Of a stretch of DNA of 64,000 nucleotides, positions 1 to 10,867 are shown piece after piece. Positions within the stretch are counted from its first letter, which is position 1; each line of letters begins with the position of its first letter. This DNA is from Acorus gramineus (lineage: Eukaryota > Streptophyta > Magnoliopsida > Acorales > Acoraceae), in assembly GCA_030737835.1 (NCBI GenBank), contig CM060856.1, positions 6,805,442 to 6,869,441 on the forward strand, read 5' to 3'. Both the position numbers and the translations under genes were made by a program. Below the pieces are notes generated by a model. It saw only the letters and a list, made by a program, of their open reading frames with translations, ran no database searches and was not told the origin of the DNA.

Positions 1-1080
1 GACAAGGTAGAGCATAATACATATTTTCAATGATAGAGTTCGAATGGCTGAATCTTAATTTATCTGTATATTGTGATTTTTATTCTTCTTTTGTGTGATT
101 GGTTGTTTCTTCCTTGCAAGATTGATCACCTAGATTCCCAAAAATGGAGCCCATGATATTCTATAAAATTTTATAATCACATAGATTAAAGTTTTTTCAT
201 GGTATATATAAAATTCTGCTATTGGATTAGATTTTTATACTTCGTACGTTGTGATTTCAATCACCAAATAACATGCATGAGAATTAATATATAATTTCAA
301 TGAAGGAAAAATTGGGCACGGCCTTGTTTACAGTCAGTCGTACAGCCTGAAACGTAAATTTTTATAGAAAATAAAGTATTTAACATTTATTCTAACGAAT
401 TGTAAGAACTCATTTATTAAAAATATAAAAAATTTCAATTGAGATATACTGCAATAAAAAAGTACATATATGGGACTTTTTTTTATTTTTTTTTTTAATT
501 TTTGGGGTGGGGGTGGTTAGGACAGTAAACAGGACTAACTGTGCTCTACAATGAAACATCAAACTGAAATTGTCTGTAATTCAATCCATGACACCCCAAA
601 TAGGACCTAGATACATAAGTAGTGGGTACCACAAAAATAATTCAAGATGTACATCCTGTCTGAAGCACTTGCATGTTAGGTAGTCAGTTCCGTTTCACAG
701 TTATGATTTAAGTATGGGTCCATCCATGACAACAACCAAAGCCTTGGACAATTGAGGAGAACCTCATAACCACAAACATTTCTCCAAAAAGCTCACACTT
801 GCTGTTGCAGATAATTATATACATATGGTCCCCTTTTAATCAGTCTCCCCTTCCCCTCCAATCCATGCAATCTGATTGGCCAACCGAATCTCCAGTTCAT
901 CAGATATTTCCATATATGTTGCTGTTCAACAATAATAAATAAAATACATGTCTATCTATCTAATTAACAAACACACATGATTCCTCATGTTTGGAATTAT
1001 CAGAAAATAAAAAAATAAAAAAGGAAGACAAAGATACAACCCTCTATAGTACAAGTGCATGCATGGATTGATAAAAATTG
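1..1080. other. Intergenic, downstream of the bHLH gene
   Basis: AT-rich sequence with no coding region I can support. Positions 930-945 hold several AATAA-like motifs that could serve as poly(A) signals for the minus-strand bHLH gene, whose stop codon is at 1,081-1,083. Nothing else is recognisable. Confidence 0.5.
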
Positions 1081-3927
1081 CTAGGTCTTTGGAGGTGGTG
1101 GTGGCTGTGGTGGCTGTGGTGGCTGCAATGGAGATTGATGAAGCTGTTGGTACATGGCAAGCATCCGGTTGCACGCATCCATGTTGTTCATCGGCTGCAA
1201 GCAACTTAGGATGAATCATGACCGTTGATTTAGTATCAGATGATGCATCTAGTCAGGATTGAATCTTATCATGTTATAGTAGGATACTGACTTGTCATAA
1301 AAAAATCTTTATCATTTCTTATGTTAAATATGTGAGATTATCACAAATAAGTTTATAATTGAGATTCAATCAAATCTAAGTAGGTTAAATATGATTCATA
1401 TTAACAATTCTAGTCTACAAGGAGAAATTTTGATTTTCTTTCCAAAAATTTATTTCTAATAGATTCAGTTTTAAAAAATGAACACACTAATGAAAGAATT
1501 TAAACGCAGTTTTCTTGTGTATTATAGCAGAATGAGAATAAATGTCAAACTGATCCTAAAGCCTCATTTGAATATACAATTGGGTGAATTCCGCAATGGA
1601 AAAACCACAAAAACGCCATCGCAGATTCAAATGTCTTTCGCGATGGCATCACTCCTCTCCTCACGCGCAGATCATTTTGGCTTTCGTTTAAAATTCTTCT
1701 AAAAAAATGTTTTCTTATCGCAACATCATCACCGCTTGATTTCTCCAACGCAGCGGAACCCGCCCCAAACTTAAAGGACCCAAATTTAGTATATAGAATC
1801 TAGTCTAAATGTAAATAATGAATAACAACTCTAATGAAGGTCCATTAAAAACCCCAAATAATTGGTATTAGATAATGTGGGGGATTAAATCCAGTCAATA
1901 TTAATTAGATTAAATTAATTCTCATCAGACCTCAAGTGTAACTTCACATATGAGTTTATATTTTAAATTAACCAAGTCTCCGTTCCCCATCAAGGAACTG
2001 GAACTGAGAACACCTGATGAGATCCAACACTCTCATTCATTGATTAGGTTTGTTATCGTGTTAGCATTACCTGACTTTGACAAGCCAAGAAGTTTGAGAA
2101 GGGATCAGGCAACATGGCCGCCTCCGATCCGCCACCGATGGGGAGGAACATCTGAGGGTGGAGGACCGGAGGGATGGCGGCAGGGGTGGCGGGAGGTCCG
2201 GAGGTACGTCCACTGCCGCCATTGATGTCCATGACACCCATGCCCATGCCCATGCCCATCTGAGCCATCTGAGCCATCTGTGCCATCTGCGCCATCATAG
2301 ACATCTGCATCTGTTGCAATGTCATGGGCATCATCATGTGTGGGATGGTGTTCATCCTGCTCATCATCTGCACCTGCGCTTGCAACTGCTTCAAGTACTC
2401 TATCACTTCATCAAGCATCGACGCCTTGTCTGTCTGTTATGAATAAATCATCAAAAACTTACAACATGTAGCGTATATCTTTGTTAGGGTAAGCATATAT
2501 TTAGATGTATACACTATGAAAAATTATGTGTTCAACTATACACATGTACACTTTTTCATTGAAGTACATATGTTGTTATATAAAATGAAATATGTACTGA
2601 GATACAATAACATTTTTTTTTTTAATAAAAAGCAAAATAAGGCAGTATATGCTACTGGAAAAAGAAGTGAATACTGAGATACATATATCATACCTTACTA
2701 GAGTTGGGGACCAGTTTTTGTAAGGTCTTCATTCTTTGATTGATCCTGTCTCTCCTTTTCTGCAATATTGACGACTACTTGTATGTTATATATACATTGA
2801 ACATATATATATATATATTGATGTAGAAAGACTTGACTACTGACCTATATGTACACAAAAATACATTATTTACATACCCTTTCAGATTGGTTATGTATAG
2901 CAGCAGCTCTACTTCTCTTAGTGGAGATTGAAGAGGACCTCCCAATCACTATATTCTTAGCCTTCTCACGCTCATCACTTCCATCTCTCTGTGTACATAC
3001 TTTTATATTTTCTTATCATAACATCAAATAAACCTAAACCAAATCAAAACCATGACAAAGAAATCATTATGGGTCGTCGGACCTGGAAGCGGCGGTGGCC
3101 GTCACAGAACGAATCGTAGTCGTCGACGGTGGCGGCGGTGAGCGCCTTCGTGTTGCAGGAAGAGAGAGGCCTCCCACAACTGGTGTCATCCGGCGACCGG
3201 TCACCCCCGGCCGGAGACCCACCGGAGGCGGTGGTGGTGAAGTCCACGTCATCCCTGACCTCACACGTGTCCTCCGCCGTCACACGTGTGCTCTCCCACC
3301 CCCCAAACGTCGCGCTCCCGCTCTGGTTCATGCTGCTCTCCTGCTCCTCCCTCTCCCCGCGCGGCGGCGGAGCCTCACCCACCGACGAGGAACCCAGGTT
3401 GCGGCGGAGGCGGTGGGCGGCACCATCGGAGGCGGAGCAGGGGACAAGGGCGTCCAACCAGGGCATGAAGTGTTCGGTGGTGGCGGCGGCGGCGCGTGTG
3501 GATGTGTTGGCGTCGGCGGCGGCGGGGCGGGTGGCTTGGCTGACGACGGATTCGAGGGTGTCAGCACAGGAGGCGGCGTAGCGGGGGAGGGGTTTGCCGA
3601 CAGAGGCGGCGGCGGGCCTGGGCTGGCCCAGCCCGTGCAAGGAGAGTTGGCCGTTCTCCCACGTTAGCTCCGCCACTTCATAACTCAACCTGCCCTAAGC
3701 CCATACATATAAAAAAACTCAGAAAGAAATAAAAAAAATTAACAAAATCCAAGTGAATCAGCAGTAGAAAGCCACACGTACGGTTTGGTCTGATCGGGTT
3801 GGGAGGGTGGTTGTCTTTTTCCGTACATGGAGACAGGGGCGGAGGCACTGGTGGCAGAGTTGATGGTGAGACGGGTGGTGGAGCAGGGCGGGTCGTCGAG
3901 GTCCCAGTTTGGGACGCACTGGCTCAT
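1081..3927 (-). CDS. UNE10: UNE10/PIF-type bHLH transcription factor
   Basis: Nuclear bHLH factor of the phytochrome-interacting (PIF) clade, closest in layout to UNE10/bHLH16 and PIF8. Coding exons (minus strand): 3782-3927, 3083-3689, 2878-2988, 2694-2759, 2071-2433, 1081-1194. They total 1,407 nt (468 aa), all GT-AG and in frame. The protein opens with MSQCVPNWDLDD, a clade signature. Residues 52-63 carry YEVAELTWENGQ, which contains the ELxxxxGQ core of the active-phyB-binding (APB) motif. The bHLH spans about residues 275-335; the basic region has His283, Glu287 and Arg291, the triplet that reads G-boxes, followed by the conserved TDKASMLDEVIEYLKQLQ helix. Residues about 333-385 form a Met/Gln-rich tract of repeated MAQ and MG units, and the last exon ends in Pro-rich repeats. 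Exon 2 is strongly GC-rich. The family represses light and seed-germination responses and binds active phytochrome. Function is inferred from homology. UNE10 versus PIF8 orthology is less certain than PIF-clade membership. Confidence 0.93.
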
Positions 3928-4041
3928 TTTTTTTATTTTTTTTTCTAAGAAAACGGTAGGCTTATATCTTTCTATCAAAGAAGGAAGCAAGCCCAACGCA
4001 ATTGCTCATGTTAGAAGTGAATGGAGGAGTGTTGTGTGTGT

Positions 4042-4044
<3 letters not shown>

Positions 4045-4078
<34 letters not shown>
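4045..4078. repeat. (GA)17 microsatellite in the bHLH 5' leader
   Basis: Uninterrupted GA dinucleotide run about 120 bp upstream of the bHLH start codon. On the coding strand it reads as CT, a common feature of plant 5' UTRs, so it probably lies in the leader or core promoter. A second tract, (CT)11, follows at 4,167-4,188. Confidence 0.9.
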
Positions 4079-4081
<3 letters not shown>

Positions 4082-4166
4082 TAGTTGTGTGGTGGAACTA
4101 AAGAGAAAGAAAGAGAGAGTGAAGAGGGGGCACGTAGAGGGTTTTTGGTCCACATATGTATGACCC

Positions 4167-4188
4167 CTCTCTCTCTCTCTCTCTCTCT
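4167..4188. repeat. (CT)11 microsatellite
   Basis: Perfect CT run in the promoter-proximal region of the bHLH gene, in opposite orientation to the GA run at 4,045-4,078. The two complementary tracts could pair in single-stranded DNA or RNA. Confidence 0.9.
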
Positions 4189-4334
4189 TTCGGCTGCGGC
4201 TTCGCTTCTCTGGTCGTCAGTGTTGTTTTTGCTGGGTTGAATGAGTCTTTTGGTTAAGGTTTATTAGGAAATTTTGACCGTCGGATCGGTGGTTTCAAAG
4301 TCAAGATTAAAGGAACATATAACTTAGCGTGGCT

Positions 4335-4340
4335 CACGTG
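4335..4340. promoter_or_regulatory. G-box (CACGTG) upstream of the bHLH gene
   Basis: Perfect palindromic CACGTG about 410 bp upstream of the UNE10-like start codon. PIF-clade bHLH proteins bind this element, so auto- or cross-regulation within the clade is possible. A single 6-bp match is weak evidence on its own. Confidence 0.35.
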
Positions 4341-5051
4341 GATTGGTATTGTATACTCGTAGTCGGACGTAGCTCTCGTTTGGTTCGATGAATCGTGAAT
4401 CAAAGTTCAAAATTTTGGCATATATGACAGGAGAATATTTATATTTCATCCCAATAGATAAAGAATAAAATATATATCTTCTTGGCTCACGCCACACTGT
4501 TTTGTTTTACTTTTTTAAAAAAGATATTTAGATGTTTCTAATGTTTATCTAATTTTTTTTTTTCAAAAAATATCAGTGCATTATCAATATAAACAATGAA
4601 AAGGATCTATAAAGATTAAATATTTCATTCATTATGTTTTAAAATTCTGATGATACATTTTTTAATCTAAAAGGTAAACATTTCATTCATGATGCCCGAA
4701 TGGTACACTAAAAACAATTTTTCTTCTATCTTCCTCTTTTATCTGAATTTGTCAGAATCTGATTTGCCTTTTCTACATGGAAAGCTGCACAGCTCCAGGG
4801 AAAAAAACTTTTTCTAATAAGATTTTTCTGAAGTAGTTGAGATATTTCCTCCTTGTAAATTTCTAAGAGTCTAGGATTTTTTAACCTTTAAAACTAGTTT
4901 ATTTTTTCTATTTATTTTTAGGTACACGGTGGAATCCTCTGTATTTTTTTTCCATTTATGAATAGGATTTGTATTTATTTATCTATTTATATTACTAATC
5001 AAAAGTATTTTCAACTGTGTCACACTAATAATTTTAAAAAATATATATTAA
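4341..5051. other. AT-rich intergenic DNA
   Basis: No open frame or transposon end that I can support. The sequence has poly-T and poly-A runs and low complexity typical of plant intergenic DNA. Confidence 0.5.
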
Positions 5052-5283
5052 GGGTCCGTTTGGGTGAGCAGTTTCACAACGTTGGCGGTGGTGGGCGTCA
5101 ACGAACGCGATCGCGCACACAAACGGTGCATCCCGCGTTTGCATCTATATCCCAAATATGCTTATCGTATCTGTTTTTGCCCCCCTGTTCCCCGACTCCC
5201 CTCAACACCGCTTCGTCAACCGTGGTCTCTTCCCCTTGCGTATGGCAACCGCAAACATCATCGATACTCCGCCAAACGGAGCC
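5052..5283. mobile_element. Tourist-like MITE (PIF/Harbinger type)
   Basis: A 232-bp GC-rich island in AT-rich DNA. It starts GGGTCCGTTTGG and ends CCAAACGGAGCC, an inverted repeat with one mismatch in 12. Both sides carry TAA (5,049-5,051 and 5,284-5,286), the 3-bp target duplication of PIF/Harbinger elements. It has no transposase. A related start, GGCTCCGTTTGA, occurs at 63,072. Confidence 0.75.
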
Positions 5284-8200
5284 TAAAAGAACAATAATGA
5301 TCATGTCACATCATCATATTTATTTATATTATTTTTTATTAGATTTAAATTCAGAAAATTATGTACAGCATATAGATTTTAAATACCATAACAATATATA
5401 CAAATTTACCAAATCTCATTCAACTCTGAAAATATAATAGATTATTTTTTAATTGTAACTTACTCACAATTACTTTATAATATATTTTTAGAATATTTTT
5501 TAATAATTTTATATTACATCTTAAAAGATATTATTATTTATATTTAATTATAGGGTACTCAAAATATTAAGAATATTTGATATATCATTTTTTTTAAAGC
5601 ACATAACTAATATGAATGTAATCCCTGATTTTAGATATCATAATTGATCATCATCTATCTATCTATAATGGATCCACTTTTTTTAGTGTATGTTTTATGA
5701 TCAAAATTCATCAAATGAAATATAACTTTCATATTTCATTCATTTGATTAGAAGTTAGAAACATTGGAAGCTTTTGAAGAGGAGCTGCGATTTCTGTGTT
5801 GGGCACTTCGACGAGCTTTTACAGAATCTTCTATGACCCTGGGTCAATACATATTAGTCAGTCATTTTTCTTTTATTCTAATAAATTCAATTTATTTGAG
5901 TGTGTGTGTGTGTATAACTACATATTCTCATCAAATAAAGGCTGAACATGAACATGTGTAGACTGCAAATCAATTATGTAAAGGAGTGCCTTTTTCTAAT
6001 GCCTGGGACTTGATCGAATTGAAGATGACCTGTTGGAGTAATCCATGACTTGGTGTATATCCATTGTTTTGCAGCCATGTTAAACATGAGTACTGTTACA
6101 CTTTTTTTTTCCAACCCTAATTCTAATCTCATATACATCGATTGAAAATCACCAAAACATATACTCACATTAACAAAATATATGCATCGATAGAAATTTT
6201 TCATATTTTTTTTATAAATGCATCCATAGGAGTATATGTTTCATTTTTTTATAAAAACATGTATCTCATTAGTTAAAATATACCATTTTTAAAAAATTCA
6301 AAACAATTATAGGCTGAAATAGGAGCTGGAAATAAGTTGTACGTAACATTATCCTAAACATATTTAGTTTTGAAAGCTTTTGGAGATTTTGCTTTTATAG
6401 AAATTGCAGTAATCCAAAACTCGTTTCCAAACGCCCCAACGGTTCTTTGAAGAAGGTAAAAAAAAAAAAAAACTTTTCATTATTAAAACAATTTTCAAGA
6501 ATCTAACAAAAAATATTTTTTTGTAAAAAGCTATTTTGAAAAGCTACTTTAAGTAAGTAAAAAAAACTGTTTTAAACTAGTTCTAAACAATACTTCTATG
6601 ACATGACACATTCAATACATAATTTTGAATTGAGAGATCAAATGGTTGTTTGTGTCAAATGAGTAAAATTTATGTACATTGTTTACAATTGTAACTCTAC
6701 TGTGTCCGTTCTGTTTCCTTCCAGTAGCTGTAGAAATTTTTATCATAAACCAATACAGACAAGCACATCACAACCATGAACACATCAATAAATTTTACAT
6801 ATACTCCTCTGTGAGTTTCTGTGCGGCTTGGACTGCTAATTTTTTGTCTCAACATTTAAACCTGAAAAATTCAGAGGCACTCACATAAGAAAATCTTTTA
6901 CATCTATCCGCTCTTACAAAACAGAGATCAAAACAGAGATCGTTCGTGGTTAAGTATCAAACTCTTGTAAAAAGTAATTGAATAGTAATCAGCATTTCAT
7001 CCATTTCTAACAAAGCTGCTGCTTGCAGGATACTTGTGAAGTCAACGATAGAGGTATTTCTCACCGAAGTTTCACATGATTAACAATCACCTATGGAGGT
7101 CAGATTTGCAATAATAAACAATTACCTAAAACAAGTGTTGGATCCTAAGTTCCTAACAAACAAATTCAGGATGATTGAAGCATGCTAGAAGCTTATAAAA
7201 CCATCGATGATACATTAGATTTACGATCCCCGTCATTTATTCTTAATGCTGTTGGTCTAAAGTAAAGATGCAAAATTCTGGCCAGGGAGATGGATGTATT
7301 TAGAACCTGTTAACCTTTGAGCTGGAGTATCTTTGAAAACTTGTGATTCCTCATCATGCCTTAAAAATATTTCTTCTACTACCACACCAGAGCAAACACA
7401 GGTAACAGATGCTACCAAATAACAAGTAGAGGAGATATCTTATTGGTATTAAGTTTCAGCAAAAAGAAATGAGATATAAAATATTAATAAGATGAAAGAG
7501 AAGATAAAACTTTCAAAAGTATATAAAGGGTGACAGAATAACATGAAAATGGACAGAGCTAGAACAAAATATCCTAAAGAAAATAGTCCCCAATTTATTA
7601 CAAAACCAGCAGAGAAGCCATCTCATATGTTACTTCATAAAAATGAAGTCAGCTCCCACTTGTATTTTTCACAGTTCTTGTGTTGTTCTCAATTCAATCT
7701 TCATTTTTATTGCTAATGCATAGCATTTTTAATAATTCAGTGAAACATCCAGACATATCAAAAGATAACAAAAACTTTAACATGGTCATTTACAAATCTG
7801 GATTAAGCATAATAAGAAGAAATGGTGTTTCTCTTGGATTCTAGTGGGCAGTGATGGATGATAGCTTGACAGATAGCTTGCAGGGGAGTCCATTATCATT
7901 ATCCAGGTCATGCAGCAATAGTAGGGGACCTTATATTTAATATTTAATACTATTATGTTAATATAATTTGTCCAATTTAAAGATGGTCACATTTTACAAA
8001 ATTGTTACAAGTGAAAGAAAAAAAAGAGAGTTATAGTCGAAACTATGATGCATTCTCAAGAATGACATACATATAAATTCATGAAGTTGGCATTGAGCAA
8101 TTCTCATGAAGTGATATACGTTTACATCTTAAATTATATAACAGACAAGTTGCAAATATGAACATTGAAATCACACACCTTAATATACAGAAGCAGGTTG

Positions 8201-8570
8201 ATGAACCAGCAAGCTGTTCTCCTTGAAGCTGAACTGCATCTTTCCTCGGATCATATTCTTCCAAAATAAAACTGCATCCCTTGTGGTGTTTAATTTTTCT
8301 ACTTATCAAGGACAGTTGGATACAGAGCAAGACTGGTACATATGCATATTGCTTAAGGAGATGCTCAAGTATAACAAAAACTTATGCAAATTAATTAAGG
8401 ATATGCTCAAGTAAAACATAAAATTAATGAAGACAAGTGAGCCCACTCTGGGACTACCTGTCATCCCCTTCAGATATTACTCAAAGCATCTGCAGTTGGC
8501 AGGGGTACAGAGTGTTGAAGCCAGAGAAGATCCTCATGTTATCATGGTTTAGATATCTATGTTATATTAA
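5284..8570. other. Intergenic, no gene recognised
   Basis: AT-rich DNA with no coding region supported by splice logic or protein similarity. Short open frames here encode no recognisable domain. A poly-A run at 6,459-6,474 and GT repeats near 5,902 are low-complexity only. Confidence 0.5.
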
Positions 8571-8625
8571 TTTTATTTTCATAAATTATCTATGTTAAAG
8601 CCATAGATAATTTATGAAAATAAAA
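8571..8625. repeat. Perfect 24-bp inverted repeat (hairpin)
   Basis: Arms at 8,571-8,594 and 8,602-8,625 are exact reverse complements separated by a 7-nt loop. They are AT-rich and contain TCATAAATTATCTATG. The size fits a small foldback element or a palindrome-prone site. No terminal motif or target duplication is visible, so origin is undecided. Confidence 0.85.
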
Positions 8626-8989
8626 AAATGATGATTGTTGAAGGTCCAAAGAAGCATAAAACCTAGCCACCATGTCAACACTTAACGCCAAAACTGTAAT
8701 TTTTTTACGCCATGTGAAGGCCTTCCAAATTTATGTGGTTTAGAAGATATTACACATGCTCAGAAAAATGAATAAAACAGCAGCAGATTTTAGAAAGAAC
8801 TATGGTAGCAAGATTCTGAAAAGCAGACATTTGCACATAATGAATCTTTCGGCTTTTTTTTTTTTTTGAACATGTTTCATCAAGAAATCGGTCATTTTAA
8901 AGAATATTTCTACCTTGTTGTACAATGCAGTTTAAGTAATACTTTAGATAACTCTTCCAATATAGATATTATACCAGTGGCATAAGTCA

Positions 8990-9420
8990 TTTTCATTTAT
9001 TGTTTGGTTGTGTTTTTTGTTATTCTTGTTGGAAAATGTAATAATAAAGTTTTTGTTTTTTAATTGATCATGGATAAATGATGAATAAAATGTGAATAAG
9101 ACGTGGATAATGATTTAAAATGAAAAAAAGTTCACATGTGGGCCCCTGATATATAAAAAGTGATGTCATGATGACTAGTGATTTGACATGTGACCCCTCA
9201 TTATACCAGTGGAATAGGATGGGTGAAATAACAATTCCAGGGGGACTTGGAATACTAATACCAAGTCATTCCCACCTATTTCGACATAGCTAAACACATA
9301 TATTCATTGTAAACCAACAAGTTTTTTGGGCTTATTCACCCCTATTTCACATCTATGCTTCTACCCAAACATATTCTATTTTTATTTTTTGAAAGCAAAG
9401 TCTTCTATTTTTATGTAAAG
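8990..9420. mobile_element. Probable degenerate MITE, related to the 23.6/59.6-kb family
   Basis: The stretch around 9,001-9,130 (GTTTGGTTGTG, TTGTTATTCTTGTTGGAAAA, several GGATAA-type motifs) resembles the left part of the dispersed family at 59.6 kb. The right half, with two GTCATTCCC/AAGTCATTTTC-like segments, does not match. Boundaries are approximate and no target duplication was found. Confidence 0.35.
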
Positions 9421-9512
9421 GAGAAAGCCTCATAAAATATCAAATACCGACCAGATCAGTCAGAATCAAAGCACGAAACCCAGTGTCGGTGCACAATTAA
9501 AACAAAGTAGGG

Positions 9513-10000
9513 GTGCAACTCGGGCGGGTTGGGTCGGGTTCGGCTTTAACCCACATTGCACAGAGCCCAACCCGAACCCGGCCTCAACCCGAAGGGTTCA
9601 ACCCGAACCCGACCTCAACCCGCGGGTTCGGGTCGGGCTCGGGTTTAATACTTAAAAGATCATAAAAATTATTTAATAAACAATACAATAAACTCTAATT
9701 AATTAAATGTATATTCACCACAAAAAAAAACTTACAAAATCCAAATAGTTTATGAATACATATTCTAAATTTTAATTAAGCTAAGCATAACTTCATTGCT
9801 TTTCAACAAAAATATAAAAAAAACATTTACCAATTCGGGTTCGGGTTGAGCCCGCATAACCCGACCCCCCAACCCAAACCCGACCCGAATTGGGTTCGGG
9901 TTAGTTCGGGTTGAACCCAGTAGAGAAAAACCTCAACCCAAACCCGCCCATGAACCGGGTTGGGTCGGGTTGGGTCAGGTTCAACCCGCCCAAGTTGCAC
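9513..10000. mobile_element. Element with GGGTTCGGGTC-rich inverted ends
   Basis: It begins GTGCAACTCGGGCGGGTTGG and ends with the near-exact inverse, CAACCCGCCCAAGTTGCAC, so it has terminal inverted repeats with one early mismatch. Both ends carry dense GGGTTCGGGTT/AACCCGAACCC arrays that can also pair with each other. The centre (about 9,650-9,830) is AT-rich. There is no transposase, and I could not find a convincing target duplication. A non-autonomous DNA transposon is the likeliest explanation. Confidence 0.6.
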
Positions 10001-10867
10001 AAACCAATCAATACAGATGAAGATGCTTAACAAATAGGAAACAGACATGTTTTCCACACAGATGCCATCACAACCAACCTTTGTGCCCCTCTTTCAAGTT
10101 AAGTTGATTGGAGCAATCAGGTGTGATTGGGACTATCATCACCCATGTTGGAAACCTGAGTGGGATTCTTGTTTATTTAGCAATGCCCCTTGGAAAATCA
10201 CAGTTGTTAAAAGAAAAAAAAAAAGTTAAGCTGAATATTCTCCATGATAAAAAATATAGCATGGGAAGAAATTTGCATATGTCAATAGTGTAACCTAAAA
10301 ACCACATTTATCTGGCAAGAGATGATCTCAGTAAACGAATGTTGTCATAGAAAAGGCAACAAAAAATAGGTACAGGAAAATAGGCACTACAATGGCTATT
10401 GAAAAGTTCCATTACATGTGCAGAAGATGGATGTTCTATAAGAGATATTCCTGAATGAAGCTACACTAATGTCGATACATTGAAGTTGAGCTATATATTT
10501 TGAAAGAGATGGGTTGACAACTTTAAAATTCTACTGCCTAGCCCTAAAAAGTTATGAGTTGAATCTAATCATCCTCTAACTGGAAGCATTCTGAGTCAAT
10601 TGGAATAGGTTAAAAAGTAGTGGGATCATTGTAGTACAAGACCTTGTACATAACGCCTTTGCTGCGCATCTCATATCAATCTATGGCAATGTAGAAGTGA
10701 CAGCTCTCTGGATATAACGCCAATATGTCATATCCCCGGATCTATTTAAAAGATATCCCAACTTTTTTCTCTGAATTCCCGTCCCTACAAACCCAACACA
10801 AACAAAATAAAATAAGAATAATTCTAGATTCTTTGATGAGGAAAAAAAATACCTGGTAACTGCTTAG
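10001..10867. other. Intergenic, 3' of the F-box gene
   Basis: AT-rich, with no protein-coding signal. The part next to 10,868 should include the 3' UTR of the minus-strand F-box gene. Confidence 0.45.

Noticed and set aside
2053-2418. The frame beginning MLDEVIEYLKQ as a separate small gene
   Set aside because: It is the middle of the bHLH helix region, preceded in frame by TDKAS and a proper acceptor; it is exon 5 of the larger gene, not an independent start.
3067-3667. Plus-strand and alternative minus-strand frames over bHLH exon 2, some rich in Gly or Pro
   Set aside because: They overlap the real exon antisense or out of frame. Their composition reflects GC richness, and they lack a start or splice context.
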